A DNA stretch of 28,670 bases from Saccoglossus kowalevskii (taxonomy: Eukaryota > Hemichordata > Enteropneusta > Harrimaniidae): NCBI RefSeq assembly GCF_000003605.2, contig NW_003107094.1, forward strand, positions 313,615 through 342,284, in the 5' to 3' direction. Numbering within the stretch: position 1 is the first letter of the stretch; each line of letters opens with the position of its first letter. The notes beneath the pieces were generated by a model, which had not been told where the DNA came from, made no database searches, and was given only the letters and a program-made list of their open reading frames with translations. The translations under genes and the position numbers were made by a program. Positions 9,046-18,261 of the stretch are shown here, one piece after another.

Positions 9046-10379
9046 GTATAAGTTAAGTCATTGATTCACCAACTTTAGCACGTATTCTTTTATGGCTGAT
9101 CTACATTATCTCAACTCTGGAAGTGTTTTAGAAGTAACTATTAAATTATAAATTAGATGCCAAACAGATATACTTTACCTTGATTTTCATCAGATATTTG
9201 ACAGAGTAACTTGCAATACATAATCTTAGCATGTATAGCTTGCATGGTTCTTTGCTGTCCTGGTTTCCCAGTTATATGAATAACCATAGTTAAAGAATGC
9301 TAGCAGAAGGATTCCTGTTATATCTGCAGATTTTACAATGTAAATCGTCATCAAACCTAAAAGCCTTGAAATGCAATTATACATTTGTAATTTCACTTCA
9401 CTTTAAAAATATATTTATATTTGCAATCTTATTACTTTTGAAAATGAATTTACATTTGTAATTTCATTTTGATTTTAAAAATGGTTTTGATTTCTTGCGC
9501 CCGTTATTGTTGATTGTAGTCGGCAATGATGGCTTTAATCGTCGCACCAAATGTTAAAATGCTGATTGCCAACAGGTAAAATTTAGAAAACATTGTCAAA
9601 TTGAAAGCTTCATATATATTGCTAGACAGTCATACGAGCTAGACGTACAACGGTGAGAAATAAGAAATGGCGTGCAAAGTAACTAAATTTGAACTAAGTG
9701 GTTGTCTTTTCGAAACAAATAGTAGAATGTTTGAAAAAGGGCTCTCAAATAGTCGAATTATTGTCCTAAGCATGATATCTTATGTGTGTTGGGGGGCCCT
9801 GAATTTATTCGAAACATGTACGGGGGGGGGGCTTATTCTACAACTGGTTTTGGGGTACCCGAAAAGAATTAGGAATAAAAAACATTCTCTTCAGACTCCC
9901 CCTAAACATTTTTAATGTAAGTAGCCTAACGTGGCCAATTTTACCTGGTGATAGTATTAAATATGAGACAAGTTAATGATGACTGGCTTATATTTTATTA
10001 AGCAAACACTGTGACGATATGACAACAACGCTATTAATTAAATAAAACACCTAAACTTTTCTAAGCAAAAAATCCCTTAATACATATAACTATAAGCTGC
10101 GTTTTTGCCATTTTTTGTTTCAATACTATTGACACAACAAATCCATTTTCTTTATTCCAATAAATATTTATACAACTCAAACTGGAACAACAGGTTCATA
10201 TTGGACAATTGATTAACATTAAACATCTTCCAACGCCATTGCGCTCATTGATTGGCTGGTTGTATTCTACTACCGTTACAATTTATGAATATTTATTTTA
10301 TAATACTGAAGGAATGGGTTTGTTGTGTTCGTAGTATACATTGGTAACATGTTAGATTTATAGATACTTGTACACTAGA
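9046..10379. other. Intergenic DNA, no gene recognised
   Basis: This is AT-rich sequence between gene B and gene A. It includes a short imperfect tandem duplication at about 9368-9484 ('TTACATTTGTAATTTCA' twice) and G-homopolymers near 9790 and 9824. The plus-strand frame 9667-9915 has no recognisable domain. The missing last exon of gene B should lie somewhere between 6100 and 11795, but I could not find it here. Confidence 0.5.
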
Positions 10380-10761
10380 TCAGAGGTACATTACTTGGGG
10401 TTTGCAACACGCATAGTACTGTATGATGACATCATGTCAAGATCCATTCAAGTCTCAAGCGAGACTGATGCTACGACCTTCTGACATGACATAGGCGGTT
10501 TGTAATAATCAATAAAACATGTATTACCACATTCATAGTGAAAAAATGTAATACATCGAAAATCTACAGAAAGTATAGTTATCGTAATCGGTCATATCGT
10601 GAGCAGCTATTTTGACCCACCTGGACATCCCAGTATTCTAGTTACCTCGGGCATGCGCATTCTCATTTTTCTGAGTTGGAACGCTTATGCGAGAGCGAGA
10701 TTGAAACGGGATCTTGGTATCATGTCACCGTAGTTGCAAACCCCAAGTAATGTACCTCTGA
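10380..10761. mobile_element. 382-bp TIR element with 29-bp perfect inverted ends and CTAGA target duplication
   Basis: The element starts TCAGAGGTACATTACTTGGG and ends in the exact complement; the two ends are identical for 29 bases. It is flanked on both sides by CTAGA (10375-10379 and 10762-10766), a 5-bp target-site duplication. The perfect ends argue for a young insertion. It has no coding capacity, so it is a MITE. Confidence 0.9.
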
Positions 10762-10766
10762 CTAGA

Positions 10767-11795
10767 TCTATTATCGCGAGTCTTCAAAAAATCAGTAGTG
10801 AATGAGAGTAGTGAATCAGTCTAAAATCTAATAGCATGGCGGCTCTTACATTCAGGCTTGTGCATTGTAATGCACTGAAATAATGGAGGCAGACAATCGG
10901 TGAAACATCAACAGACAACTTTTTGGGATTATAGGCTAGATTGTCCAGGTAATAACAAGCGAATAACATCTATACAGTGTATTATCATTTCCAGCTATCT
11001 GCGTGCTAAAACCATATGTATAGGCCATGTGGTCTGATTACCCTCAATTTCTCATTTGACTGTACTGTACTTAAAAAAAGTTGCAATTATATTTGTGTCA
11101 CTGTTGATGTAGTTGTCCCGAGGGCAATCTTAACTTAATAGGTCTTATTGAACATGTATATTCTGCTTTGTACAGCGCTGTATATAGTTTTATGCAACGC
11201 CAAGGCCCCGCCTCTCCAAGGACCATCTAGTGACTGTACGACCGCGTTCACCACACGCTATATGATAATGGTCTTTTCGAGACGGGTGAGTGTGCGCAGT
11301 AGTGTGCGCGGTTGCCCACAGCGACGAGTTTGAATCTCACGTTTTTGTATGTTCGTAATTTGCGAGTAATTGTATTGGTACCACGAAACGCACATAAAAG
11401 TCATTTGGCCCGGTAGTATGAATAAAAATACAAACAAATTTGTCAAAAACGCAGCTCATGACACTTTAAAAAATCATATCGTAAGATGGCTTGACCCTAC
11501 AGCTCGGTGTGTCGACGGGAGGAGAAACGTGATCGCATATCCCCGACAAAGTCTTTGATCTGTGGAGGTAACAGAACTTAGAATAAATAAACGAAGCAAC
11601 ATGTTGTTTTGTGCAATCTAAGGAAAGAAAGCAAGAAGTCCTCAGAATAACAATTATTTAGCTCATCTGTTGAATTAAGATATAATTTGGTATTAACTAC
11701 ATGTAGTATTAACAACTTGTACACCGAACAGTTATGCGTTAACTCAGGCGGTGCGTTTTTACATTAAATAAGTCTCAGGCAAATTACACACTTAC
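10767..11795. other. Downstream flank of gene B, last exon expected but not identified
   Basis: This is about 1 kb directly 3' of gene B exon 6. Open frames at 10784-10969, 11148-11333, 11258-11446 and 11370-11558 overlap each other on both strands and show no domain. The terminal RAP exon is short (about 20 codons in vertebrates) and could be hidden here or further left. Confidence 0.45.
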
Positions 11796-11960
11796 ATAAT
11801 ATCCTAAGTTGTCAGCCTCGTCTTTCAATTCCTCGTGTGCTTTTGGGTCAACCTTTTCGCCGACAGATTTATCAGCATGGTATTTCATTGCCGCTATGTG
11901 CGCTTGGTCTCTCAGATCCACATGTTGTTGTATCTTGCCTTCGAAATGAACCAGCTCTTC
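11796..11960 (-). CDS. Gene B exon 6: RAP domain 3 receptor-binding helices
   Basis: The acceptor is CTCATGCAG before 11960 and the donor is TAT|GTAAGT (11795-11790), phase 0. It has 55 codons: E-E-L-V-H-F-E-G-K-I-Q-Q-H, then a second helix A-A-M-K-Y-H-A-D-K-S-V-G, ending D-N-L-G-Y-Y. Reading through the donor adds only V-S-V and a stop, which would give a 304-residue product without an ER-retention tail. Vertebrate RAP continues for about 20 residues, so a further exon is expected. Confidence 0.87.
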
Positions 11961-14900
11961 CTGCATGAGCAAATATAATGCTATTAATTTATAAATTCAG
12001 AATGCCTACTTTATGACGTCACAAAGAATGGGAAGCCCATCAATGGATATCACGAGGGGGCGTATAACTGCCATTCATCGTTCAAAAAATTAGCATAATC
12101 CGATTAACAGTCTGCTATATTATTCAGAGACTGATGTAACGGGGAATTGTGGCCATGGCTTGTCTCTCATTAATGCAAAAAATCACAAGCCGCAATGCTG
12201 TCATTCATTGTACGTACTAATAATCCAAGAACCATGCGTACGTGTTGCATGCAATATATGTAAAACAATATAATGTTGTGTGCGCTTCCAAAATAATGTT
12301 TAGGTTACGTAAATAGTATCGTGGAGGGGTAGTAAAAAGTAATCCATACAAAGAAATAGCTTTTCCCATAAATCTCATAATAACATGTGACAATGTCCTA
12401 AAGCGGGGGAGTCACGGTCGTCACGTGCGCATGCCACACAGGACCATAACGTGGCGTTATTTACAAACAAACGTCAACCACTCAGCTTTAAACACCAACC
12501 CGGGAGGTTTTTTTTTAAAGATTAAATATGAACGATAATGTTTTTGATAGTGTAATGTTTATGAATGCATTGAATTATGATTAATCACGAACTAAAAACG
12601 TAGCACGCAACTGAGTATTCGTTCGATGAAACAATGAAATTCTCTAATACGAAAGTAGTGTGCTGATCGTTTTCGTATGTACATCACTGCATATGCGTAG
12701 TAATGTTTTTCATTTTCTATGGGACGAATAACTCACACAGCGTGCTACAAAAACAACGTTATTTGTTTATTATAAGTCACGATGCAATTTGGTCATCAAC
12801 ATAGTACCAAGACAACAATGTTAAAAATTATACATTTAAAATATTAAAAATATACAGTATTGTTCAAGTGAGACTGAAATTAGATCCAAAATCTCACCCT
12901 GAGTGATTGTAATTCTTCGTCCGTAAAATTGCTTCGAATCGCTTCGACCCACATTTGATGTACCCTGGGTTCGATAAATCCGCTTTTCTCATTGTGTGGA
13001 ATTGCTCGCATCTCCAGTCTTTTCAACTCATTATTGAGAGAATCATATTGCAATTTCATATCTATTTTCCTGAGTATCACAGAAGAGTCATCGTCTGTCT
13101 GCTCCGCTGAGGGCGCTGTGAAGAAATGAGCACCTTAAGTTATAAAAGTAAACAAAAGTCATGTCATCCCATGCACACCCCGGAAGTCTTGGGTTTCAGG
13201 GTGAAATGCACATCATTGGACTTGATGTCATGAGTCGTGGAATTTTCGAGACAAAACAAATACAGGAATACAAATTGATAAACAATATCGAGATAAATTT
13301 ATTCTATTACGGCGTTGTTGTTGCCATGTAATTTTGACTGTATACAATATATGTAGAATAGGCTTACAGGCATTCTGGTTGTGAAGTTTGTCACGTGCCT
13401 GTAAGTAGAATGTTTCAGGTGCCTGGATATGGAATTTTCAGGTGCCTGGGCGCACAATAGGTGAGGTTTCAGGTATTTATTAAAACACGTTTTTCAAGGA
13501 AATTCAAGGAGAATGCAGAAGCTCGTCGATATTTCACTCTAGTACTATTGCTCAAAATTGCGCATAATGTTTTCAATAACTATTATTAGTGACAAGTTAC
13601 ATAATTAGTATTTATTTCGAAAAATCACGCATTTCGTGTGCATCACGCATGTAACCCACTGCTGCAAAAAACTAGTAGCGTTAAACTGGTTTTCGGTTAA
13701 CTAGTTTTGCAATAGACATAATTTTAGGGCCTGAATATTCCTATGTAATGTTTTGTTGAGAATTATTTCGTACAGAAATGATTCCATCTATTCGTAAAAG
13801 GGACGTTGCTGCTTCGACGGTGGCCGAGAGACGACTGACTTCGAAACGTTCCATCCAGATCGGACGGCGCCCTCTCGTACCAATCCCCCTCTGAGATACC
13901 TGAAAATGGAATGTTTCAGATGCCTGGAGGTGGGAAGTTTTAAGTGCCTGGATGTGGAATGTCCCAGGTGCCTTGATGTGAGATTTTTCAGGTTCCTGGA
14001 TGTGGAATATTAATGACCAAGTGCGTGAATGCAGAATGTTTCAGAAAACTGTTCAAGTTGAGAGCTTCCTTAAAATGTGTTATCATAAATGGTAACATGT
14101 GAACGACTCTTTCATACGTCCACACCATTGAAGCGGAAGTGTCGCCATGACAATGATATGTAGGTTCTAGGAGCGGAGGGGGGGGGGGGCTAAGAAGTCG
14201 ATGATATATTTACGATGTTCTGTTGCAAACTGTTCCAACGTTTCACGATACTCATCGATTCTTTCTTCGTGTTCAGTTAATTCATATTTCAAACTATCCA
14301 ACTCCAAGTCAGAGAACTGTCCAGCTGAGAGGAATAAAACAAAAACAGAGGTTTGCAATTACATTATGTAATTACACATGTACACATCCAAAAGTACTGC
14401 GTTCTAGTTCCCAGGCAGCATATGTGCCTTTAACATAACATTCCTTTAAATCGCGCCCATAAGTGACAGGTGTTTCTGTGACGTCAAAATGACGTAGTGG
14501 GTGACAGCAATGTCGTTTAGATCTACAGTTATGTTTTGTTTCGTCGCTTTTCGTCATCAAGGATATAGTAAAATGGTGTATTGAAGTTATCTTTTTCGAC
14601 AACTTGTATAATATTAATAATTTTTCCGGCTCTATGCACAGAATAGTTTGATATATTTATATGAGCGCCGTTAAATAACTCAGGAGTGTGGCTTCCCGCG
14701 CGAAATAAGTATATGCTCAATGGCTACTTTACCGTGCAAATCTCTAGTACGCTTGGTAATTTAATTTCCAGTGTAAATATCATGGATCTAACTTTTAAAG
14801 CAACAAGTCCTGCACATTTTTTGGAATTTTCTTTGAAGTTTAAGTGTCGAAGAGCGGTTTTTTGTTAGCCGTAAAAACTATATCGTTGTGCAAATACATG

Positions 14901-17900
14901 TACCGTGACCATAAAACATATGAAATGTTATTCATCTGCATAATATAATATATTATATTGTATTTGATATTATTTGCCTCATAAACTGAAAATAAAAATA
15001 TTCTTTTCTACTAAATTTGACATCAAACACACGGGGTAATAATTGTCACGATCATTTTGATACCAGTGATAGAAAACACGCGCGATTTGGTCAAGGTTGC
15101 TAAGCGCGGAATGAGCAAAACGAGATGTTGTGAATAAGAGCAGGATGGGCATATGTTGGTAAAAAAAAAAGGTATATTCACGAGCATAGCATTGAGCGTG
15201 GGCTCATTCTACAGTACCTTTCATATTTACTCTCATTTTTCTACATATGTAAGATCCGTTCGAAATATTACTTACATTTGGATGCCCTGTTCCATATTTT
15301 ATTCAATCTATTATCCTTAAACATGCCTTCCCCGATTGGGACTGCTGGTGCGGGTGCTTTCTCGTCTATTAATTTATATTTGGTAGCTATATCTGTTATG
15401 GGAACAAGAAACAGAAACAATAAGTCAAATATTATTTTTAGCAATTGTTTTTTTTTTTTTTAATACATCAAACGTTATTAAAATTCGCAGCTCTTGTATT
15501 ATATTATATTCAAACTCGCCATGGAGATCACGTCGTAACTTGATTTCTATTTTTCTTTCTTCGACGTCATTCAAATCACGGTCATTTTTTTGCAGCATGT
15601 CGAGTTTTTGTTTGTGTTGTGTAAGTTCCTTAGTTAATTCCTCCATCTTGTCTTGTGGGAGGCCGGCCTGAAAAAATAAAAACGAAATAGCGCAAACGAT
15701 ATCAATCGAAGGAATACTGTTAGAAGTAAACGCATTTTCGTTAATTACGCGTCCAATAAATTTATTATTGTTGCGTTAACTGACATTCTACTGCCTTGAG
15801 TGATTAGCCTTAATAAAATCATATATGAAAAATGTTTCGATTGAGCCTTAAATAATGTACACTTGATCATCAAAAATTAAAAAGGATATGTCGTGGAGGG
15901 AAAATGTATGGCATCCAGACGCTTTGCGTAAGTATATGATAACGCCCGAGTATGCGGGTTTTATCCAGACTTACTTACATGCTTTTTTTTTGTTTAGTCA
16001 TATATCAATAACAACAAATATTACGTGAGTGTATAAAAGACCGTGACGAAAGCCGGGTTACCGAAAAGATCGGCTTTTACAGTAACACGAATTTCACATT
16101 TTATTTAATTGAAAAAACAAACAGGATTGTATCCAACTTAAAATATACCGTTCGCAACCATATATAAACGTAATGTTGCTTGCATTTATAATATAATATT
16201 GTATTGTGATAAACTAAAAAAACTACGCACTTATTACCAATAAGGAATTTTTTTTATCGTGTTTAAATAGCATTTTTGATATAGTTTCAACCTGTTAAAA
16301 ACCAGCACGTTTTCAAATCAGTGTTTGCTGGTCGAATTGAATAATGTTTCAACCAATAAGAAACAAACACATATCGGCAGACCTGCAACCAATCAATGCT
16401 TGGTACAAATTGAAATATCTAGTAACATGCCAGTACATGTTGCAATGAGCAAACATTGTGTTCCATGTCTGTGTGTTGACAGTTATGTACAAATCTGAAT
16501 GAAACCAAAGTTACTCAATATGTATATGTTTGTACATGAAACAAGCAATTATGTACATTTCCCAACAAAATATTAGGAATTCAATTGTCACTTGCACTCA
16601 TTTTCGGTGTTCGCCGTTCTGTGAAAAGTTTGATTATAATTTATCATAAATCGTGTACAATGTTGCATTCACCGCACCAAATTAGACTAACACAACTTCG
16701 AGGATTATTCAATTGCTGAAATTAAACAGTATATAGGCGACATGTTCTTCTCTTAATAGGAAGTTCATAACGTTTTTTTCCAAACCCCCCTACCCCCCAC
16801 TGAAACTTAGTTGATAAATATTGGTCATGGCGTCAGACTACATTCACCATTAAATACAAATTGATAATCGGACAGTAGTATTGCATAGCAGTTGGTTGTC
16901 GGGTGGGTGTAAAAAGATTTTACAAATGCACCTCATTTGACGCACAGATTTACACTCGAACCAAACCATTTTTCTGTTTTTTTCCCCTTTTCGGTTATTT
17001 CTGTCCATGATTGGATNNNNNNNNNNNNNNNNNNNNNNNNNNNNNNNNNNNNNNNNNNNNNNNNNNNNNNNNNNNNNNNNNNNNNNNNNNNNNNNNNNNN
17101 NNNNNNNNNNNNNNNNNNNNNNNNNNNNNNNNNNNNNNNNNNNNNNNNNNNNNNNNNNNNNNNNNNNNNNNNNNNNNNNNNNNNNNNNNNNNNNNNNNNN
17201 NNNNNNNNNNNNNNNNNNNNNNNNNNNNNNNNNNNNNNNNNNNNNNNNNNNNNNNNNNNNNNNNNNNNNNNNNNNNNNNNNNNNNNNNNNNNNNNNNNNN
17301 NNNNNNNNNNNNNNNNNNNNNNNNNNACTTCTCTCATAGTATAAGAAGTTGATTTCATAAAACTAAACTAATGTTGTCGAAAGATTACCTAGAAAAGTGT
17401 TTTTTGTTATACTAAGCAGAAAACCATCCTATATCATGTGGTTAAACGTGCCCAGAGGAATGTGTGTACAAACAATGCAATCTTTGGACACCATTGTTTT
17501 TGTTGTTTATGCGGCTACAAACCTATTTTACATTTAATTTTATGTAATTTTAAACCTGTAATTTATCCTGTTAAACAAATGTTGTTTACCCTTTAATACT
17601 GAAGATACAATAACGTGGTTACTCATTTTGAAGTGAATTGTGTCATATGTGTTCAATGAGCGTCTTCCCTGGTGGAATTCGTAGACACGTCAATGATATA
17701 GAACCAGACATATAATATTAGCGAGGTGTACACTCCTAGCAATATGATAGAAGTGTGCCACCCATACCAGAATCACATCCCTCCGTCTCGTAAACAAAAA
17801 ATATGCGACAATTTTCAAAAAATTAATACTCTTTGAAAAATATATTTTATTTTAGTATGTTCGTGTTGTGTAGCACAGGCCATGATACCCCCCAGCTTTA

Positions 17901-18261
17901 TGTTGTTTTTCCTGCCTAATCTAATGCTTTTTTTTATGTCCGAAGAACGCTTCTTATTTGCAAGGATTATTTTCAGCCGTAGGTGCGTATATACGGAACC
18001 CTGTACAGAATGTATATTAGAAAAATAGATTTCGAGGGACAAAGCACACACACATATCAGAAAAGTTTTCGGAGCTAGCTAGCAATTGTAAGTTACATCA
18101 ACAAAGATTTTACTCACCATTTTTGCCATATCCTTCATCATACTAACTTGTTTTTCATGGATTGTTACCATCGATGCTCGATCAGCTTCTCTGTCCACTC
18201 CGGGTGCTCCATAGAAACATCCAACAAGGCAGGCCAATATAAACACACGAAAAAATGACAT
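11796..18261 (-). CDS. Gene B: divergent RAP-like ER protein, six exons, 3' end not found
   Basis: Six exons join in compatible phases on the minus strand: 18118-18261, 15520-15667, 15276-15392, 14214-14324, 12898-13115 and 11796-11960. They give about 301 residues. The product has a signal peptide and all three RAP domains. Domain 2 shows R-L-N-K-I-W-N-R-A-S-K then S-G-Q-F-S-D-L-E-L-D. Domain 3 shows E-P-R-V-H-Q-M-W, N-F-T-D-E-E-L and E-E-L-V-H-F-E-G-K-I, ending N-L-G-Y. These follow vertebrate RAP in order and spacing. Domain 1 is eroded, with no Trp. Vertebrate RAP has one further short exon with the H-N-E-L retention tail; its counterpart here is unseen. An N-glycosylation sequon N-F-T is present in domain 3. 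Probably a chaperone or decoy for receptor proteins in the secretory pathway, inferred from homology. Confidence 0.85.
11961..12897 (-). other. Intron 5 of gene B
   Basis: A 937-bp phase-0 intron, AT-rich. I see no repeat element with defined ends and no open frame of interest in it. Confidence 0.7.
12898..13115 (-). CDS. Gene B exon 5: domain 2-3 linker and start of RAP domain 3
   Basis: The acceptor is TTCTTCACAG before 13115 and the donor is AGG|GTGAGA (12897-12892), phase 0 out. It has 72 codons after a split Pro. An acidic/Ser linker (T-D-D-D-S-S) is followed by a helix with L-N-N-E-L-K-R-L-E, then F-I-E-P-R-V-H-Q-M-W and N-F-T-D-E-E-L-Q-S-L-R. The E-P-R-V-x-x-x-W and N-x-T-D-x-E-L signatures are the strongest RAP domain-3 matches in the window. 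Confidence 0.88.
13380..14045. repeat. Minisatellite (~24-26-bp unit) in two clusters, gene B intron 4
   Basis: A degenerate unit around 'TTTCAGGTGCCTGGATGTGGAATG' occurs about four times at 13380-13478 and about six times at 13898-14045, separated by roughly 420 bp without it. Intron 4 runs 13116-14213. The unit carries many TTTCAG and CAGGTG strings that resemble splice acceptor and donor cores. Confidence 0.75.
14214..14324 (-). CDS. Gene B exon 4: RAP domain 2
   Basis: The acceptor is CCTCTCAG before 14324 and the donor is C|GTAAAT at 14214/14213. It contributes a split Ser then G-Q-F-S-D-L-E-L-D-S-L-K-Y-E-L and H-E-E-R-I-D-E-Y-R-E-T-L-E, matching S-G-K-F-S-x-E-E-L-D-x-L and H-x-E-K-V-H-E-Y of RAP domain 2. 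Exit phase is 1. Confidence 0.85.
14325..15275 (-). other. Intron 3 of gene B
   Basis: A 951-bp phase-1 intron. It is AT-rich with an 18-bp perfect palindrome (AATATAATATATTATATT) near 14942. The overlapping open frames here (14223-14438, 14372-14602, 14529-14720, 14686-14868) are on both strands and carry no domain. Confidence 0.65.
15276..15392 (-). CDS. Gene B exon 3: end of domain 1, linker and start of domain 2
   Basis: A 117-nt exon (phase 1 in and out) with acceptor CCCATAACAG and donor T|GTAAGT (15275-15270). It encodes D(split)-I-A-T-K-Y-K-L, corresponding to the I-L-A-K-Y-G-L of vertebrate RAP, then a Pro/Ala-rich linker, then D-N-R-L-N-K-I-W-N-R-A-S-K, corresponding to the R-L-E-K-L-W-H-K-A-K motif that opens domain 2. 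It was too short to show up as an open frame of notable length and was found by splice logic. Confidence 0.82.
15393..15519 (-). other. Intron 2 of gene B, inferred GC-AG class
   Basis: A 127-bp intron read on the minus strand from GCGAGT to a good pyrimidine-rich acceptor (TTTCTTGTTCCCATAACAG). It is the shortest intron in the window, and the GC donor is otherwise close to consensus at positions +3 to +6. Confidence 0.72.
15520..15667 (-). CDS. Gene B exon 2: RAP domain 1 core, ends at a GC donor
   Basis: The acceptor is TTTTTTCAG before 15667. The 49 codons plus one base begin A-G-L-P-Q-D-K-M-E-E-L and end L-R-R-D-L-H. Entry phase 0 and exit phase 1 equal those of gene A exon 2. The only phase-compatible donor that preserves the RAP alignment is G|GCGAGT at 15520/15519, a GC-AG intron. 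GT sites further down (AAC|GTTTGA, GAT|GTATTA) give the wrong phase for exon 3. The residues replacing the family W-K-K are L-Q-K. Confidence 0.78.
15668..18117 (-). other. Intron 1 of gene B with a 310-base assembly gap
   Basis: A 2450-bp phase-0 intron. N bases fill 17017-17326, so an extra small exon inside the gap cannot be excluded. Outside the gap the DNA is AT-rich without a recognisable element. The minus-strand frame 17815-18051 shows no domain. Confidence 0.7.
17017..17326. other. Assembly gap (310 N)
   Basis: An unbroken run of N. Open frames drawn through it are artefacts. Confidence 1.
18118..18261 (-). CDS. Gene B exon 1: signal peptide and N-terminal helix
   Basis: ATG at 18261 opens 48 codons. 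MSFFRVFILACLVGCFYGAP is a typical signal peptide with likely cleavage after Y-G-A or G-A. A charged segment (residues 20-40) and a Met-rich helix (M-M-K-D-M-A-K-M, 41-48) follow where RAP normally has x-x-W-E-K-A-x-R. The donor is ATG|GTGAGT (18117-18112), phase 0. An in-frame ATG at 18351 would add 30 residues before the signal and is disfavoured. Confidence 0.8.

Noticed and set aside
11436-11504. Minus-strand candidate last exon of gene B ending C-H-E-L-R-F-stop after a TAG acceptor (about 11480-11436)
   Set aside because: It contains HEL near the end and is in phase 0, but the acceptor has no pyrimidine tract, the peptide has no similarity to the RAP terminal helix, and HEL is not at the C-terminus.
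14942-14959. 18-bp perfect AT palindrome
   Set aside because: Such palindromes are expected by chance in AT-rich introns; nothing nearby supports function.
16933-17358. Frames of 110-141 codons across 16933-17358
   Set aside because: They consist almost entirely of unknown residues from the N gap.
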